From Micromonospora carbonacea (lineage in GTDB: Bacteria; Actinomycetota; Actinomycetes; Mycobacteriales; Micromonosporaceae): a DNA stretch of 64,000 bases. Of the stretch, positions 17,572 to 27,351 are shown piece by piece. The DNA lies in NCBI RefSeq assembly GCF_014205165.1, contig NZ_JACHMZ010000001.1, positions 4,818,501-4,882,500 on the forward strand, given 5' to 3'. The notes under the pieces are model-generated. The model was not told where the DNA came from and searched no databases. It saw nothing but the letters and a program-made list of their open reading frames with translations. The stretch's first letter is position 1. The number at the start of each line of letters is the position of its first letter. The position numbers and the translations under genes are program-made.

Positions 17572-20511
17572 ATGGCCAGCTTCGCGATACTCGGGCCGCT
17601 CGAGGTGGCCGTGGCCGGGCGGACGGTCACCCCGCGCAGCGGCAGGCAGCGGGCGCTGCTGGCCGTCCTGCTGGTCAACGCCGGCCGGGACACCGGGCTG
17701 GCGCAGATCCTCGGCGCGCTGTGGGGCGACGCGCCGCCCGACACGGCCGTCGGGCAGGTGCAGACGCTGATCTGGCGGCTGCGCGGGGTGCTCGGCGACG
17801 ACGCCATCGCCACCCGCCCGGGCGGGTACCGGCTCACCGTCGCCGACGCCGACCTCGACGCGCGGGTGTTCGCCGCCGGCGCGGCCGAGGCCGCCGCGCT
17901 GGCCCGGTCGGGCCGGGCGGCCGAGGCGGCCCGCCGCTACGGCGAGGCGCTGGCCCTGTGGCGCGGCCCGGTCCTGGCCGACGTGCGCCTGCCGGGCGAC
18001 CCGCACGCCGCCGGGTTCCCCGCCGCCGTGGCGGAGCTGACCGAGCTGCGCCTGGCCGTGGAGCGCGACCGGGTGGACGTCGAGTTCGCCCTCGGCCGGC
18101 ACGCCGAGCTGATCCCCGCCCTGCACCGGATGGTCGACGCCGAGCCGCTGCGGGAGGAGCTGCGGGAACGGCTGATGCTCGCGCTGCACCGCACCGGCCG
18201 GCGGGCCGAGGCGCTGGAGACGTACCGGCGGGGCCGGGCGGCGACCGTGGCAGAGCTGGGCCTGGAACCCGGTCGGGGGCTGCGGGAGCTGCACCGGCGC
18301 ATCCTCGACGGCGACCCGCTGCTGGACGCCGCCGAACCCGCCCCGGCGGCGTCCCCGCCCGCGCCCCCGGCGGCCCAGTTGCCGATGGACGCCGCCGACT
18401 TCGTCGGCCGGCACGACCTCGCGTCCCGGCTGGCCGCCCTGCTGGCCGCGCCACCGGCCGGCGGCCCCGCCGCGGACGCCGGGCAGGCGGCCGCGCCGCC
18501 GGTCGTGGTGGTGTCCGGCGCGGCCGGGAGCGGCAAGACGACCCTCGCGGTCCACGTCGCGCACCTGGTGCGGGACCGGTTCGGCGACGGGCAGCTCTTC
18601 GTCGACCTGCGCGGCGGCGGCGAGCCGCACGACCCGTCGACCGTGCTGGGCCGGTTCCTGCACGCGCTCGGCGAGGACCCCCGGGCGGTGCCGGCCGACA
18701 CCGACGAGCGGGCGGCGCTGTTCCGGGCCCGCACGGCCGGGCGACGGCTGCTCGTGGTGCTGGACAACGCCGCCGGGGAGAACCAGCTCCGGCCGCTGCT
18801 GCCGGCCGAGCCGGGCTGCGCGGTGCTGGTGACCGCCCGTCGCCGGCTCACCGCGCTGCCCGGCGCGCACCACGTCGACCTGGGCGTGTTCGCCGCCGAC
18901 GAGGCCGTGGACCTGCTGCGGCACGCGATCGGCGACGGCCGGGTCGCCGCCGAGCACGCCGACTGCCTGCGGGTCGCCGAACGCTGCGGATACCTGCCGC
19001 TGGCCATCCGGATCGCCGGGGCGCGGCTGGCCGCCCGGCCGCACTGGCCGGTGGCGAAGCTGGCCGGGCAGCTCGCCGACGAGCGGGCCCGCCTCGACGT
19101 GCTGCGCACCGGGGACCTGGCGGTGCGCTCCAGCCTCGCCACCAGCTACCACGAGCTGGACCCGACCGAGCGGCGGCTGCTGCGGCTGCTCGGCGGGGTG
19201 GACCTGCCCCGGGTGCCGGGCTGGGCGGCCGCCGCGCTGCTGGACCGCTCGCCGACCGAGGGCGAGGAGCTGACCGAGCGGCTCGTCGAGGCCCGCCTGG
19301 TGGATGCCGACGGCGGCGGCTACCGGCTGCACGACCTGGTCCGGGCGTACGCGCGGGAGCTGCTGGACGCCGACGGCGCGCCCGGTGAGCGGACGGCGGC
19401 GCTGGGACGGCTCACCGGCGGGTGGCTGACGCTGGCCGACGAGGCGTACCGGCGTACCGGCGGGGGTTTCCGGCGGGGCGTGGCCGGCGCCGCCCCGCGC
19501 TGGTCGCGGTGGACGGCGGCCGAACGCGACGCCGTGCTCGGCGACCCGGTGGCCTGGTTCGAGGCGTCCCGAGGGATGCTGGTCGGGACGGTGCGGCGGG
19601 CCGCGGCGGCCGGGCTGGTCGAGCCGGCGTGGAACCTCGCCAACACCCTGGGCCGGCTGTTCGAGCTGCGCGAACACCTCGACGACTGGGCCGGCGCGAC
19701 GACGGCGGCCCTGGACGCCTGCGTGGCCGCCGACGCCGACGCGGGCCGGGCCTGGCTGCTGCGGTCCCTCGGCGAGCGGCACCTCAACCTCGACCGCCTC
19801 GACGACGCGCTGGCCTGCTTCGACGCGGCGCTGGCCCGCTTCGAGCGGCTCGGCGAGCGCAGGGGGCAGGCGCTGGCGCTGCGCGCGGCGGGCACCGCCT
19901 ACCGGCTCCAGCGGCGCGACGCCGAGGCGATGGCCGCGCTGAGCCGGGCGAAGGCGATCACGGTGGAGCTCGGCGACCGGGCCGGCCAGGCGCAGGTGCT
20001 GTTCGGCGTCGGCGCGGCGCACCGGGTGGCCGGGCGGCCCGGGCCGGCGGAGGCGGCGTTCCGGCAGGCGCTGGCGATCTTCGGGGAGCTGGGCGACCGG
20101 TTCGGGGAGGCGTACACGTCGACGAGCCTGGCCCTGGTGCTCGGCGGGCGCGGCGCGGACGCCGACGCCGAGGCGCTGCTGGCGCGGGCCCTCGGGCTGT
20201 GCCGGGAGCTGGGCTACCGGCGGGGCGAGGCGATCTCCCTGGGGCACCTGGGCGAGCTGCACCTGCGTACGGGCGCGCACGAGCGGGCGGTGGCGGAGCT
20301 GACGGAGGCGGTCGCCGGGGCCCGGGAGGTCGGCGACGGCATCGGCGAGCTGATCGCGCTGCGCCGCCTCGGCGCGGCGTACCTGGCGTTGGGCCGGTTG
20401 CCGGCGGCCCGGTCGGCGCTGCGCTACTGCCTCGCCCTGTGCCGCGAGCACGGCGAGGACGGCGAACGGGAGCGGGCGCTGCGCCTGCTCGGCGAAGTAC
20501 GGGCCGGCTGA
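17572..20511 (+). CDS. AfsR/SARP-type transcriptional regulator with NB-ARC and TPR domains
   Basis: A 979-residue multidomain regulator. The N-terminal OmpR-like winged helix spans residues 1-95 (FAILGPLEVAVAGRTVTPRSG; VGQVQTLIWRLRGVLG). The bacterial transcriptional activation domain spans about 100-245. The NB-ARC ATPase has Walker A GAAGSGKTTLAVHVA near 315-329 and LLVVLDNAA as Walker B near 395. A TPR region spans about 690-975 (repeats such as ERLGERRGQALALRAAGTAYR). This is the AfsR/SARP architecture, which activates secondary-metabolite or morphogenesis genes in Streptomyces. No biosynthetic cluster lies next to it, so its targets are unknown. The next gene downstream encodes an exported glycosidase-like protein, 149 bp away. 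Confidence 0.92.
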   Translation: MASFAILGPLEVAVAGRTVTPRSGRQRALLAVLLVNAGRDTGLAQILGALWGDAPPDTAVGQVQTLIWRLRGVLGDDAIATRPGGYRLTVADADLDARVFAAGAAEAAALARSGRAAEAARRYGEALALWRGPVLADVRLPGDPHAAGFPAAVAELTELRLAVERDRVDVEFALGRHAELIPALHRMVDAEPLREELRERLMLALHRTGRRAEALETYRRGRAATVAELGLEPGRGLRELHRRILDGDPLLDAAEPAPAASPPAPPAAQLPMDAADFVGRHDLASRLAALLAAPPAGGPAADAGQAAAPPVVVVSGAAGSGKTTLAVHVAHLVRDRFGDGQLFVDLRGGGEPHDPSTVLGRFLHALGEDPRAVPADTDERAALFRARTAGRRLLVVLDNAAGENQLRPLLPAEPGCAVLVTARRRLTALPGAHHVDLGVFAADEAVDLLRHAIGDGRVAAEHADCLRVAERCGYLPLAIRIAGARLAARPHWPVAKLAGQLADERARLDVLRTGDLAVRSSLATSYHELDPTERRLLRLLGGVDLPRVPGWAAAALLDRSPTEGEELTERLVEARLVDADGGGYRLHDLVRAYARELLDADGAPGERTAALGRLTGGWLTLADEAYRRTGGGFRRGVAGAAPRWSRWTAAERDAVLGDPVAWFEASRGMLVGTVRRAAAAGLVEPAWNLANTLGRLFELREHLDDWAGATTAALDACVAADADAGRAWLLRSLGERHLNLDRLDDALACFDAALARFERLGERRGQALALRAAGTAYRLQRRDAEAMAALSRAKAITVELGDRAGQAQVLFGVGAAHRVAGRPGPAEAAFRQALAIFGELGDRFGEAYTSTSLALVLGGRGADADAEALLARALGLCRELGYRRGEAISLGHLGELHLRTGAHERAVAELTEAVAGAREVGDGIGELIALRRLGAAYLALGRLPAARSALRYCLALCREHGEDGERERALRLLGEVRAG

Positions 20512-20660
20512 GGCGGGGGCTGTCCTGCGGGCCGGGGGCTCTCGCCCGGGCGGGGGGCCGTGCGAGCGGGGTGAGAGCGGGCTGAGAGGGCCGGGGACCG
20601 TCCGCCGGGGAGGGTGGACGGCGGGCGCGTGTCGTGCCCACCGGACCTGGGGAGGCTCCA

Positions 20661-21656
20661 ATGACCGACCATTCCATCCCCGCCGGGGACCGCCCGGGGC
20701 TGTCCCGGCGCGGCTTCCTCGGTGGCGTCGGGGCGTCCGCCGCCGCGCTGACCGTCGGCGGCGTCCTCGGCGACGCCCAGCCCGCCTCGGCCGCCTACTA
20801 CATGAAGTGGGGGGCCGTCGTCTCGCCCGGCGACGCCAGCAACAACATCGACTTCAGCCGCAAGGTCGACATCCTGCGCCGGATGCGCCCGCAGACCGCC
20901 CGGATCTCGATGTTCTGGGGCGACCCGTACAACCGGCGGTTCAGCGACTCGCAGCTCGACGCGCTGCGCGGCACCGGGCTCACCGAGATGATCATCCAGT
21001 CGTCGGAGGACCCCGACCCGAACCTGGCCCGCCACCAGCTCAGCCTGCTGCTGCCCTACATCGACGCGCACCCGAACACCCTGTTCGTGTGGGAGCTCGG
21101 CAACGAGCCGGACTGGCACCAGCCGACCAACCCGTGGCTGGCCCGGTGGAACCGGCTGGCGACGATCCGGGACAACAAGCCGTCGCAGGACCGGGGCAAC
21201 CTGCTCTGGGCGATCAACATGCCGGCGGGGCGGTGGGCCGGCGACGGCACCGGCTTCACCGGCAGCTCCGGCGGCTACTTCGACTCGTTCGTCCGGGACA
21301 CCGGCGACGGGCTGGGCGGGATGCTCTCCGGCCCGTACCAGCCGGACGTGGTGACGGTGCACTGCTACAGCTCGACGTACCTCACGCGCGGCGCGGACGG
21401 CGGCGGCGAGCGCAACCCGTACAAGATGATCGACTACGTGCGGGGCTGGAACAACCGGATCAGCATGAAGGTCACCGAGGCCGGGATCGACGGCGCGAAG
21501 TCCGACCGGGGCTACCGCTACGTGAGCTTCGGCTCGTCGGTGGCGAACGAGACCGCCGGGCAGATCGACAGCGTCTGCTTCTACGGCATCCCGCCCGCCG
21601 AGCGGCAGTACGGCATCGGCGAGGGCGAGGCCGACCAGATCGGCACCCACCCCTGA
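20661..21656 (+). CDS. Tat-exported glycoside-hydrolase-like protein
   Basis: A 331-residue protein with a twin-arginine signal (LSRRGFLGGVGASAAALTVGG, cleavage near AQPASA-A). The mature part looks like a TIM-barrel glycosidase of the GH-A type. It has MRPQTARISMFWG, FVWELGNEPDWHQP (NEP carries the usual acid/base Glu), VVTVHCY, and MKVTEAGIDG, where TEAG is a plausible nucleophile. The exact GH family is not recognised. GGGGAGG precedes the ATG. Being Tat-exported, it probably folds in the cytoplasm. It could be under the AfsR-like regulator just upstream, but no operator was seen. Confidence 0.7.
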   Translation: MTDHSIPAGDRPGLSRRGFLGGVGASAAALTVGGVLGDAQPASAAYYMKWGAVVSPGDASNNIDFSRKVDILRRMRPQTARISMFWGDPYNRRFSDSQLDALRGTGLTEMIIQSSEDPDPNLARHQLSLLLPYIDAHPNTLFVWELGNEPDWHQPTNPWLARWNRLATIRDNKPSQDRGNLLWAINMPAGRWAGDGTGFTGSSGGYFDSFVRDTGDGLGGMLSGPYQPDVVTVHCYSSTYLTRGADGGGERNPYKMIDYVRGWNNRISMKVTEAGIDGAKSDRGYRYVSFGSSVANETAGQIDSVCFYGIPPAERQYGIGEGEADQIGTHP

Positions 21657-21694
21657 CCGCCCGGACCGGGGTGCGCCGCCGGCGGCTGACGTTG

Positions 21695-21847
21695 CGGAGT
21701 CGGCCTGCGGCGGGCCCCGGTCCGTGGCGCGGCGGCACCCGGGGGCGGAGTCGGCCTGCGGCGGGCCCCGGTCCGTGGCGCGGCGGCACCCGGGGGCGGA
21801 GTCGGCCTGCGGCGGGCCCCGGTCCGTGGTGCGGCGGCACCCGTGGC
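21695..21847. repeat. 51-bp tandem repeat, three copies
   Basis: A 51-bp unit beginning CGGAGTCGGCCTGCGGCGGG starts at 21695, 21746 and 21797, nearly identical except at the end of the third copy. It fills the 288-bp gap between convergent genes. No coding role is likely. The rest of the gap holds nothing recognisable. Confidence 0.85.
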
Positions 21848-21944
21848 GGGGTCACCGGGACCGGCCCCGCCCCGGGTGCGGCGGGTCGCGGCCGTCGGTG
21901 TGGGACGGCCGCGACCCGCCGACGCCCCCGGCGGCGTTCGTGCC

Positions 21945-22442
21945 CTAGTCGTCGAGAATCTGCTCCCGGAGGATGTCGGCGTGGCCGCAGTGCTGGGCCA
22001 GCTCGCGCAGCACGTGCAGATAGACCCACCGCAGCGGCAGCGGGCCCCGCCGGTTGCCGCGCAGGACGTCGTCCAGGTCCAGGGACGACGTCGCCCGGCG
22101 GGCCGCCTCGCAGGCCTCGCGGTGCGCCTGCTGGACGCTGGCGATCGTGTCACCGTCGTCGAGGAGGAACGAGTCCTCCGAGGCCGCGGGGAGGCCGAGC
22201 TCGACGCGCGGCCGGCACGTGACGGCCTCGTCGAACCAGACCCTCTCGACGAAGGTCGCGTGCTTCACCAGGCCCAGCAGCGTGGTCCGGGAGGGCACCA
22301 GCGACCGGCGCGCCTGTTCCTCCGTCAGCCCGTCCAGGCAGTGGTGGAGCGCACTGCGGTGCTCGTCGATGAACGCCTCGAACTGGGCCCGGGCCGGCTG
22401 TGCGATGACCTGGTCGGCGAAGGTGGGTGGAAAGGAAGGCAT
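21945..22442 (-). CDS. DinB-family protein
   Basis: A 165-residue four-helix protein of the DinB/DUF664 type. Conserved parts are LLGLVKHATFVERVWF near 65 (first metal histidine), LPLRWVYLHVLRELAQHCGHADILREQI near the C-terminus (the remaining histidines), and TEEQARRSLVPSRTTL. Family members are metal-binding, and some are thiol transferases that use bacillithiol or mycothiol; the partner here is unknown. ATG at 22442 begins the conserved MPSFPPTFADQVI. No clear ribosome site is seen. It stands alone, 115 bp from the next minus-strand gene. Confidence 0.8.
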   Translation of the reverse strand: MPSFPPTFADQVIAQPARAQFEAFIDEHRSALHHCLDGLTEEQARRSLVPSRTTLLGLVKHATFVERVWFDEAVTCRPRVELGLPAASEDSFLLDDGDTIASVQQAHREACEAARRATSSLDLDDVLRGNRRGPLPLRWVYLHVLRELAQHCGHADILREQILDD

Positions 22443-22557
22443 GGCCGGAGCATTCCAGATCGTCGCGCCGCGAACGACCACCGGAAGCACCGGTCAGCCG
22501 GCCCGGTACGAGAGGTAGCGGCCCTCCGCCGACGCGCAGGGCCCTCGGCCTCCGGGA

Positions 22558-23556
22558 TCAGCCGGCGGCGGCGAGCAGGGCGGCCTCCCGCTGCGGGTCC
22601 AGGCCCACCGGCGGGCGGGCCGGACGACCGGCGCGCGGCGGCACGCCACCGACCGCGCGCAGCCAGGCCCAGGTGTCGGCGACGGTCTCGGCCACCGGCC
22701 GGCAGGTCAGCCCCGTCGCGTGCGCCCGCTGCACCCCGCGCTCCTGCAACCAGCGGTACTCGTGCCCGAGGGGGACCCAGATCGGCAGGTCGTTCCACGG
22801 TTCCACCCCGGCGGCGAGGATCGTGTCCGGGTCGGTCCAGCGCAGCCGGGCGGTCGAGCCGGTGGCGGCGACGCAGGCGTCGAGCAGCTCACCCATCGTC
22901 GCGTGCCCGGTCCGCGACAGCACGTTGTACGCCCCACCGTCGCCCGCCACGCCCCGGTCCAGCAGCCACGCCGCCAGGTCGCGGACGTCGACGTACTGCA
23001 GGGGCAGGTCGACCGGGCCGGGGGCGAGCACGTCGCCGCCCCGGGCGACCCGGTGCAGCCACCAGGGCAGCCGGCCGATGTCCTCCCCGGGGCCGAGGAT
23101 CAGCCCGGCGCGGGCCAGCAACGCCCGGTCGCCGAACACCGCCGTCGCGGCCCGTTCCCCGCCGGCCTTGAACTGCGCGTAGGAGCCGTCGACGGCGTCG
23201 GGCTCCGCGGCGACGGTGGGCGCGTCCTCGCCGACGCCGTGCGGGACCGGCCGGGCGTAGACGGAGCCGCTGGAGACGTACCCGAACCAGCCGGCCCGGT
23301 CGCGCAGGGCGCGGGCGGCGTCGCCGACCGCGCGGGGCGTGCCGTCCCAGGTGTCGACGACGAGGTCCCACTCGCCGCCGGCCAGCGCGGCGAGGCCGCC
23401 GGGCGCGTCCCGGTCGCCCCGCAACCGGTGTACGCCCGCCGGCAGCGCGCCGCTCACCCCCCGGTTGAACACCGTCACCGACCAGCCGCGGCGCACCGCC
23501 TCGGCGACCGTCGCACCGCCCACGAAACCCGTCCCGCCCAGCACCAGGAGTCTCAT
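22558..23556 (-). CDS. NAD-dependent epimerase/dehydratase family protein
   Basis: A 332-residue extended short-chain dehydrogenase. The Rossmann motif GGTGFVGG is at residues 7-14. VSSGSVYA (about 117) and YAQFK (about 147-151, the Y-x3-K catalytic pair) follow, then ARAGLILGPGED and LQYVDVRDLAAWLL. The substrate domain is short. It resembles reductases or sugar-nucleotide epimerase-like proteins, and the substrate cannot be named. GGTGGAG precedes the ATG. It lies 88 bp downstream of the NmrA-type reductase on the same strand and may be read through from it. Confidence 0.85.
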   Translation of the reverse strand: MRLLVLGGTGFVGGATVAEAVRRGWSVTVFNRGVSGALPAGVHRLRGDRDAPGGLAALAGGEWDLVVDTWDGTPRAVGDAARALRDRAGWFGYVSSGSVYARPVPHGVGEDAPTVAAEPDAVDGSYAQFKAGGERAATAVFGDRALLARAGLILGPGEDIGRLPWWLHRVARGGDVLAPGPVDLPLQYVDVRDLAAWLLDRGVAGDGGAYNVLSRTGHATMGELLDACVAATGSTARLRWTDPDTILAAGVEPWNDLPIWVPLGHEYRWLQERGVQRAHATGLTCRPVAETVADTWAWLRAVGGVPPRAGRPARPPVGLDPQREAALLAAAG

Positions 23557-23644
23557 CGCTCCACCCTGCCCCGGTCGGGGGCCCGGCCGCGACGGGTGTT
23601 CACTCCCGGCGGATCTGCCGACGGCAGAACCCGGGCCGTCCAGG

Positions 23645-24568
23645 TCACCCGTGGAAGCCCAGGTGCTCCCGCGCCCAGGCGGCGAAGCTGGTGAGCGGGA
23701 TACCGAGGTCCCTCGCGTACTCCGGTCGGCCCGGCTGGCCGACCGCGTTCATCCACTCGTGCGTGACGCCCATCGGCGGCATGCCGGCGGCGATGGCCTC
23801 CTCCTCGGTCATGTCCGGCGCGGCGAGCGGCGTGCCCAGCACACGGGAGAGGGTCTGCGCGATCTCCGTCATCGACAGGTGGTCGCTGGCCAGCTCCAGC
23901 TCGACCCCGTCGAAGCGCTCCGGGTCGGCGATGGCCGCCGCGGCGGCCCGGCCGATGTCGTCCACCGCGACCAGGGACAGCCGGGTCTCGGGGCGCAGGA
24001 CGCTGACCAGGCCGCCCGCGATGCCGCGCGGGAACAGGTACGCCATGGACGGCAGGAAGTTCTCCATGAAGAAGCCTGGCTTGAGCAGCGTCCAGTGGGG
24101 GAAGCCGGCCTCGCGTACCCGATCCTGGATCTCGCTCTTGGCGCCCAGGACGGGTTCCATCATGGCCCAGCGCCCCTCGGCCCAGCCGGGGGCCTCGGTG
24201 TGCTGGCCGGCGCCGGTGACGGAGGTGTGCACGAACTGCGGCACCCTGGCGACTCTCGCGCCCTCGACGAGGTTGACGCCCTGGACGACCTCCCCGGCGA
24301 AGTCGGGGACCCCGGTGCTCATGTCGGGCATCTGCACGGAGAAGACGGCGCGGGTGCCCTGCGCGGCGCGGGTCACGGAGTCGCGGTCGCGCAGGTCACC
24401 GGTGACCAGTTCGACGCCGAGCGCCTCGACGGCCCTGGCCCGGTCGGTGTGCGGGTCGCGCACCAGTGCGCGCACGGGCACGCCTGCCGCGCGCAGGGCA
24501 CGGACGGTCGCGCCGCCCTGCCGGCCGGTGGCGCCGGTGACCAGGACGGGTGCGGAATCTGCGGACAT
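23645..24568 (-). CDS. NmrA-like NAD(P)-binding reductase
   Basis: A 307-residue atypical short-chain dehydrogenase with VTGATGRQGGATVRAL at residues 9-24 (NmrA-type GxxGxxG) and VRALVRDP. FVHTSVTGAG, WTLLKPGFFMENFLPSM and GVELELASDHLSMTEIAQTLS follow. NmrA-like proteins sense NAD(P) or reduce quinones and small carbonyls. AGGAGCGAC precedes the ATG. It is divergent from a TetR repressor with two matching palindromes between them, so it is the likely regulated target. Confidence 0.87.
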   Translation of the reverse strand: MSADSAPVLVTGATGRQGGATVRALRAAGVPVRALVRDPHTDRARAVEALGVELVTGDLRDRDSVTRAAQGTRAVFSVQMPDMSTGVPDFAGEVVQGVNLVEGARVARVPQFVHTSVTGAGQHTEAPGWAEGRWAMMEPVLGAKSEIQDRVREAGFPHWTLLKPGFFMENFLPSMAYLFPRGIAGGLVSVLRPETRLSLVAVDDIGRAAAAAIADPERFDGVELELASDHLSMTEIAQTLSRVLGTPLAAPDMTEEEAIAAGMPPMGVTHEWMNAVGQPGRPEYARDLGIPLTSFAAWAREHLGFHG

Positions 24569-24591
24569 GTCGCTCCTGAACGCTCGACCTT

Positions 24592-24642
24592 AAACGGCGG
24601 GGCCCGCCGTTTATAAGCCGGTACGATACGGCGGGGCCCGCC
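24592..24642. promoter_or_regulatory. Two palindromic TetR-type operators
   Basis: The first palindrome (24592-24612) has 10-bp arms AAACGGCGGG and CCCGCCGTTT around a single G, and is perfect. The second (core 24630-24642) repeats GGCGGGGCCCGCC with a partly matching flank. Centres are 34 bp apart. Both lie between the divergent NmrA-like and TetR genes. Confidence 0.8.
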
Positions 24643-24667
24643 ACTTAGCAAGCTCGGAGCTGACGCC

Positions 24668-25291
24668 ATGCCCGACCACCAGCACGCCGCCGATACCCGC
24701 CGCGTCCACGCCCAGCGCGTCGATCACCAGCGCGCCGACGCCCGGCGCAACTACGCGCGCATCCTCGCCGTGGCCGAGCAGGAGGTCGCCGCCCACGGCG
24801 GTGGCGCGTCCCTGGAGCAGATCGCCCGCACCGCCGGCGTCGGCTCGGCGACCGTGCGCCGGCACTTCCCCACCCGCCGCGCGCTGCTGGAAGCCGTCTC
24901 CCGCAGCCGGATCGACGCCCTGAGCGCCCGCGCCCGCGACCTGGCCGACAGGGGCGACAGCCGGGACGCCCTCCTGGACTGGCTGTCCGACGTCGTCGCC
25001 TACTGCGTCACCGCCCGAGGGCTGGCGGCCACGCTGGCCTACGGCGACGTCCCGCCGGACCCGGTGCACGGAAACACGTGTGCGACGGCGATCCAGGAGG
25101 CGGTGGACCCGCTGCTGCGCCGCGCCGCGCAGGACGGCGCGGTGGCGCCCGACGTCACCGCCGCCGATCTGATCGCGCTCGCCGTCGGCATCGCCCTGGC
25201 CACCGAGCACCACCCCGACCCCGCCGCCCAGGCGGATCGGCTGTTCCGCCTGGCGGTGGCGGGGCTGAGCCCAGCTAGAAGCGAGCGTTAA
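24668..25291 (+). CDS. TetR/AcrR-family repressor
   Basis: A 207-residue regulator. The HTH is ASLEQIARTAGVGSATVRRHFPTRRALLEAV (about 47-77), preceded by RRNYARILAVAEQEV. The C-terminal ligand domain is all-helical and shows no obvious family-specific motif. Two matching palindromes upstream suggest it represses both itself and the divergent NmrA-like reductase. GGAGCTGACGCC precedes the ATG. Its stop TAA lies in the edge of a dispersed repeat (copy B). Confidence 0.9.
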   Translation: MPDHQHAADTRRVHAQRVDHQRADARRNYARILAVAEQEVAAHGGGASLEQIARTAGVGSATVRRHFPTRRALLEAVSRSRIDALSARARDLADRGDSRDALLDWLSDVVAYCVTARGLAATLAYGDVPPDPVHGNTCATAIQEAVDPLLRRAAQDGAVAPDVTAADLIALAVGIALATEHHPDPAAQADRLFRLAVAGLSPARSER

Positions 25292-25341
25292 TAGGGGGCC
25301 CCTGCTCTACAGAATGCGTTAACAGGGTGCCCTTCCTTACC
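25285..25341. repeat. TAAGGAAGGGCCCC-family dispersed repeat, copy B
   Basis: GCGTTAATAGGGGGCCCCTGC leads to CTACAGAATGCGTTAACAGG and then GCCCTTCCTTAC. It lies between convergent tetR and recQ. The stop codons of both genes (TAA at 25289 on plus, TAA at 25339-25337 on minus) are inside the repeat. Confidence 0.85.
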
Positions 25342-27172
25342 CCAGCGCGGCGAGGAGCTGCTCGCCGTAGCGGGCGAGCTTGGCCTCGCCGACGCCGTTG
25401 ACCCGGGCCAGCTCGTCCAGCGTCGACGGCGGATCGGCGGCGATCTGCCGCAGCGTGGCGTCGTGGAACACCACGTACGCGGGCACGCCCTGCTCCTTGG
25501 CCGTGGCCGCCCGCCAGGCGCGCAGCCGCTCGAACACGGGCTCGGCCTCGGCGGACAGCTCGACGACCGCCGCCGCGCCGGGGCGGGCCTTCGCCGCCGA
25601 CCGCGCCTTCGGCGGCCGGACGGTCTCCCGGCGCATCGGCACCGGCCGGCGGCGGCCCAGCACCTCGGCGCTGGCGTCGGTGAGCACGAGCGTGCCGTAG
25701 TCGCCCTCGACGGCCAGCAGGCCCTGCGCGAGGAGCTGCCGCACGACGCCCCGCCACTCGGCCTCGCTCAGCTCCTCGCCGATGCCGAACACGGTCAGCG
25801 AGTCGTGCCGGTGCTGGACGACCTTCTCGGTGCGCCGGCCGAGCAGGATGTCGATGCACTGGCCCGCGCCGAACTTCTGGTTGCGTTCGCGGTGCAGCCG
25901 CAGCACCGTCGACAGCAGCTTCTGGGCGGCGATCGTGCCGTCCCACGACTCGGGCGGCTCCAGGCAGGTGTCGCAGTTGCCGCACGGCCCGCTCGCCTGC
26001 CCGAAGTAGCTGAGCAGCCGCACCCGGCGGCACTCGACGGTCTCGCAGAGGGCGAGCATGGCGTCGAGGTGGGCGGCGAGCACCCGCCGGTGCGCCGCGT
26101 CGCCCTCCGAGGAGTCGATCATCTTGCGCTGCTGCACCACGTCCTGCAACCCGTACGCCAGCCAGGCCGTCGACGGCAGGCCGTCGCGGCCGGCGCGGCC
26201 GGTCTCCTGGTAGTAGCCCTCCACGGAGCGCGGCAGGTCGAGGTGGGCGACGAACCGCACGTCGGGCTTGTCGATGCCCATGCCGAAGGCAATGGTGGCG
26301 ACCATGACCAGGCCGTCGTCGCGCAGGAACCGCTTCTGGTGGTCGGCGCGGGTCGCCGCGTCGAGCCCCGCGTGGTAGGGCAGCGCGGCGACGCCGTTGG
26401 CGACGAGGAACTCGGCGGTCTTGTCGACCGAGGCGCGGGACAGGCAGTAGACGATCCCGGCGTCGCCCGGGTGCTCGGCGCGGATCAGGTCGAGCAGTTG
26501 CTTGCGGGGCTCCCGCTTGGCCACGATCCGGTACTGGATGTTGGGCCGGTCGAAGCTGGCCACGAAGTGCCGCGCCCCGGTGAGGTCGAGCCGGGTGGCG
26601 ATCTCCTTCGCGGTCTCGGCGGTGGCGGTGGCGGTCAGCGCGATGCGCGGCACGTCGGGCCAGCGCTCGTGCAGCATCGACAACGCGAGATAGTCGGGGC
26701 GGAAGTCGTGGCCCCACTGCGCCACGCAGTGCGCCTCGTCGATGGCGAACAGCGCGATGCGGCCCCGGTCGAGCAGTCGCAGCGTGCCCGCGCTGCCCAG
26801 CGCCTCGGGGGCGAGGTAGAGCAGGTCCAGCTCCCCGGCGACGAACTGCGCCTCGACGAGGCGGCGGGCGTCGGGGTCGAGGGTGGAGTTGAGGAAGCCG
26901 GCGCGCGCCCCGACGGCGGTGAGCGCGTCCACCTGGTCCTGCATGAGGGCGATCAGCGGGGAGACGACCACCGCGACGCCGTCGCGCACCAGCGCGGGGA
27001 TCTGGTAACACAGCGACTTGCCGCCGCCGGTGGGCATGAGGACCAGGGCGTCGCCGCCGCCGACCACGTGGTCGATGATCTCCTGCTGCTCGCCCCGGAA
27101 GGCGTCGTAGCCGAAGACCCGCCGGAGCACGCCCAGCGGAGTCTCGGCGAGCGTGTCGCTGGGGGAAGTCAT
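25337..27172 (-). CDS. recQ: ATP-dependent DNA helicase RecQ
   Basis: A 611-residue RecQ. Helicase motifs in order are [16 protein letters not shown] (I) near 45, [14 protein letters not shown] (II) near 145, ALTATA (III), [13 protein letters not shown] (VI) near 325, a zinc-binding C-x-n-C segment ([16 protein letters not shown] then CGNCDTC) near 375-410, and an HRDC domain at about 530-611 ([20 protein letters not shown]). It unwinds DNA 3' to 5' in recombination and repair. Length and domain order are standard for the long form. Its stop codon is contributed by the adjacent dispersed repeat. No neighbour suggests an operon. Confidence 0.97.
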   Translation of the reverse strand: MTSPSDTLAETPLGVLRRVFGYDAFRGEQQEIIDHVVGGGDALVLMPTGGGKSLCYQIPALVRDGVAVVVSPLIALMQDQVDALTAVGARAGFLNSTLDPDARRLVEAQFVAGELDLLYLAPEALGSAGTLRLLDRGRIALFAIDEAHCVAQWGHDFRPDYLALSMLHERWPDVPRIALTATATAETAKEIATRLDLTGARHFVASFDRPNIQYRIVAKREPRKQLLDLIRAEHPGDAGIVYCLSRASVDKTAEFLVANGVAALPYHAGLDAATRADHQKRFLRDDGLVMVATIAFGMGIDKPDVRFVAHLDLPRSVEGYYQETGRAGRDGLPSTAWLAYGLQDVVQQRKMIDSSEGDAAHRRVLAAHLDAMLALCETVECRRVRLLSYFGQASGPCGNCDTCLEPPESWDGTIAAQKLLSTVLRLHRERNQKFGAGQCIDILLGRRTEKVVQHRHDSLTVFGIGEELSEAEWRGVVRQLLAQGLLAVEGDYGTLVLTDASAEVLGRRRPVPMRRETVRPPKARSAAKARPGAAAVVELSAEAEPVFERLRAWRAATAKEQGVPAYVVFHDATLRQIAADPPSTLDELARVNGVGEAKLARYGEQLLAALG

Positions 27173-27234
27173 CCGGCGAGTCTACGAGGGCGCCCCGACA
27201 CCGTCGCCGGACCCGGCCGGCCCGCCCCGGATCG

Positions 27235-27351
27235 GGCGGGCCGGCCGCGTGACGCGAGGTCGGTCGATGGTCAGGGCGACGGCGTGAACGGAGCCGTCGC
27301 CCGGGTCGATCTCCAACTCGTAGGGGCCGGGGCCACCCCGGTGGTGTCCCA
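27235..27351. repeat. Diverged duplicate of the esterase-gene 3' end
   Basis: This 117-bp stretch aligns with 31891-32008 at roughly 80 percent identity, with one base missing here in the 27325-27340 interval. It covers the last codons of the GH3 gene and the GC-rich sequence after them. Similarity stops abruptly at GTGTCCCA (27344-27351). Confidence 0.75.
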
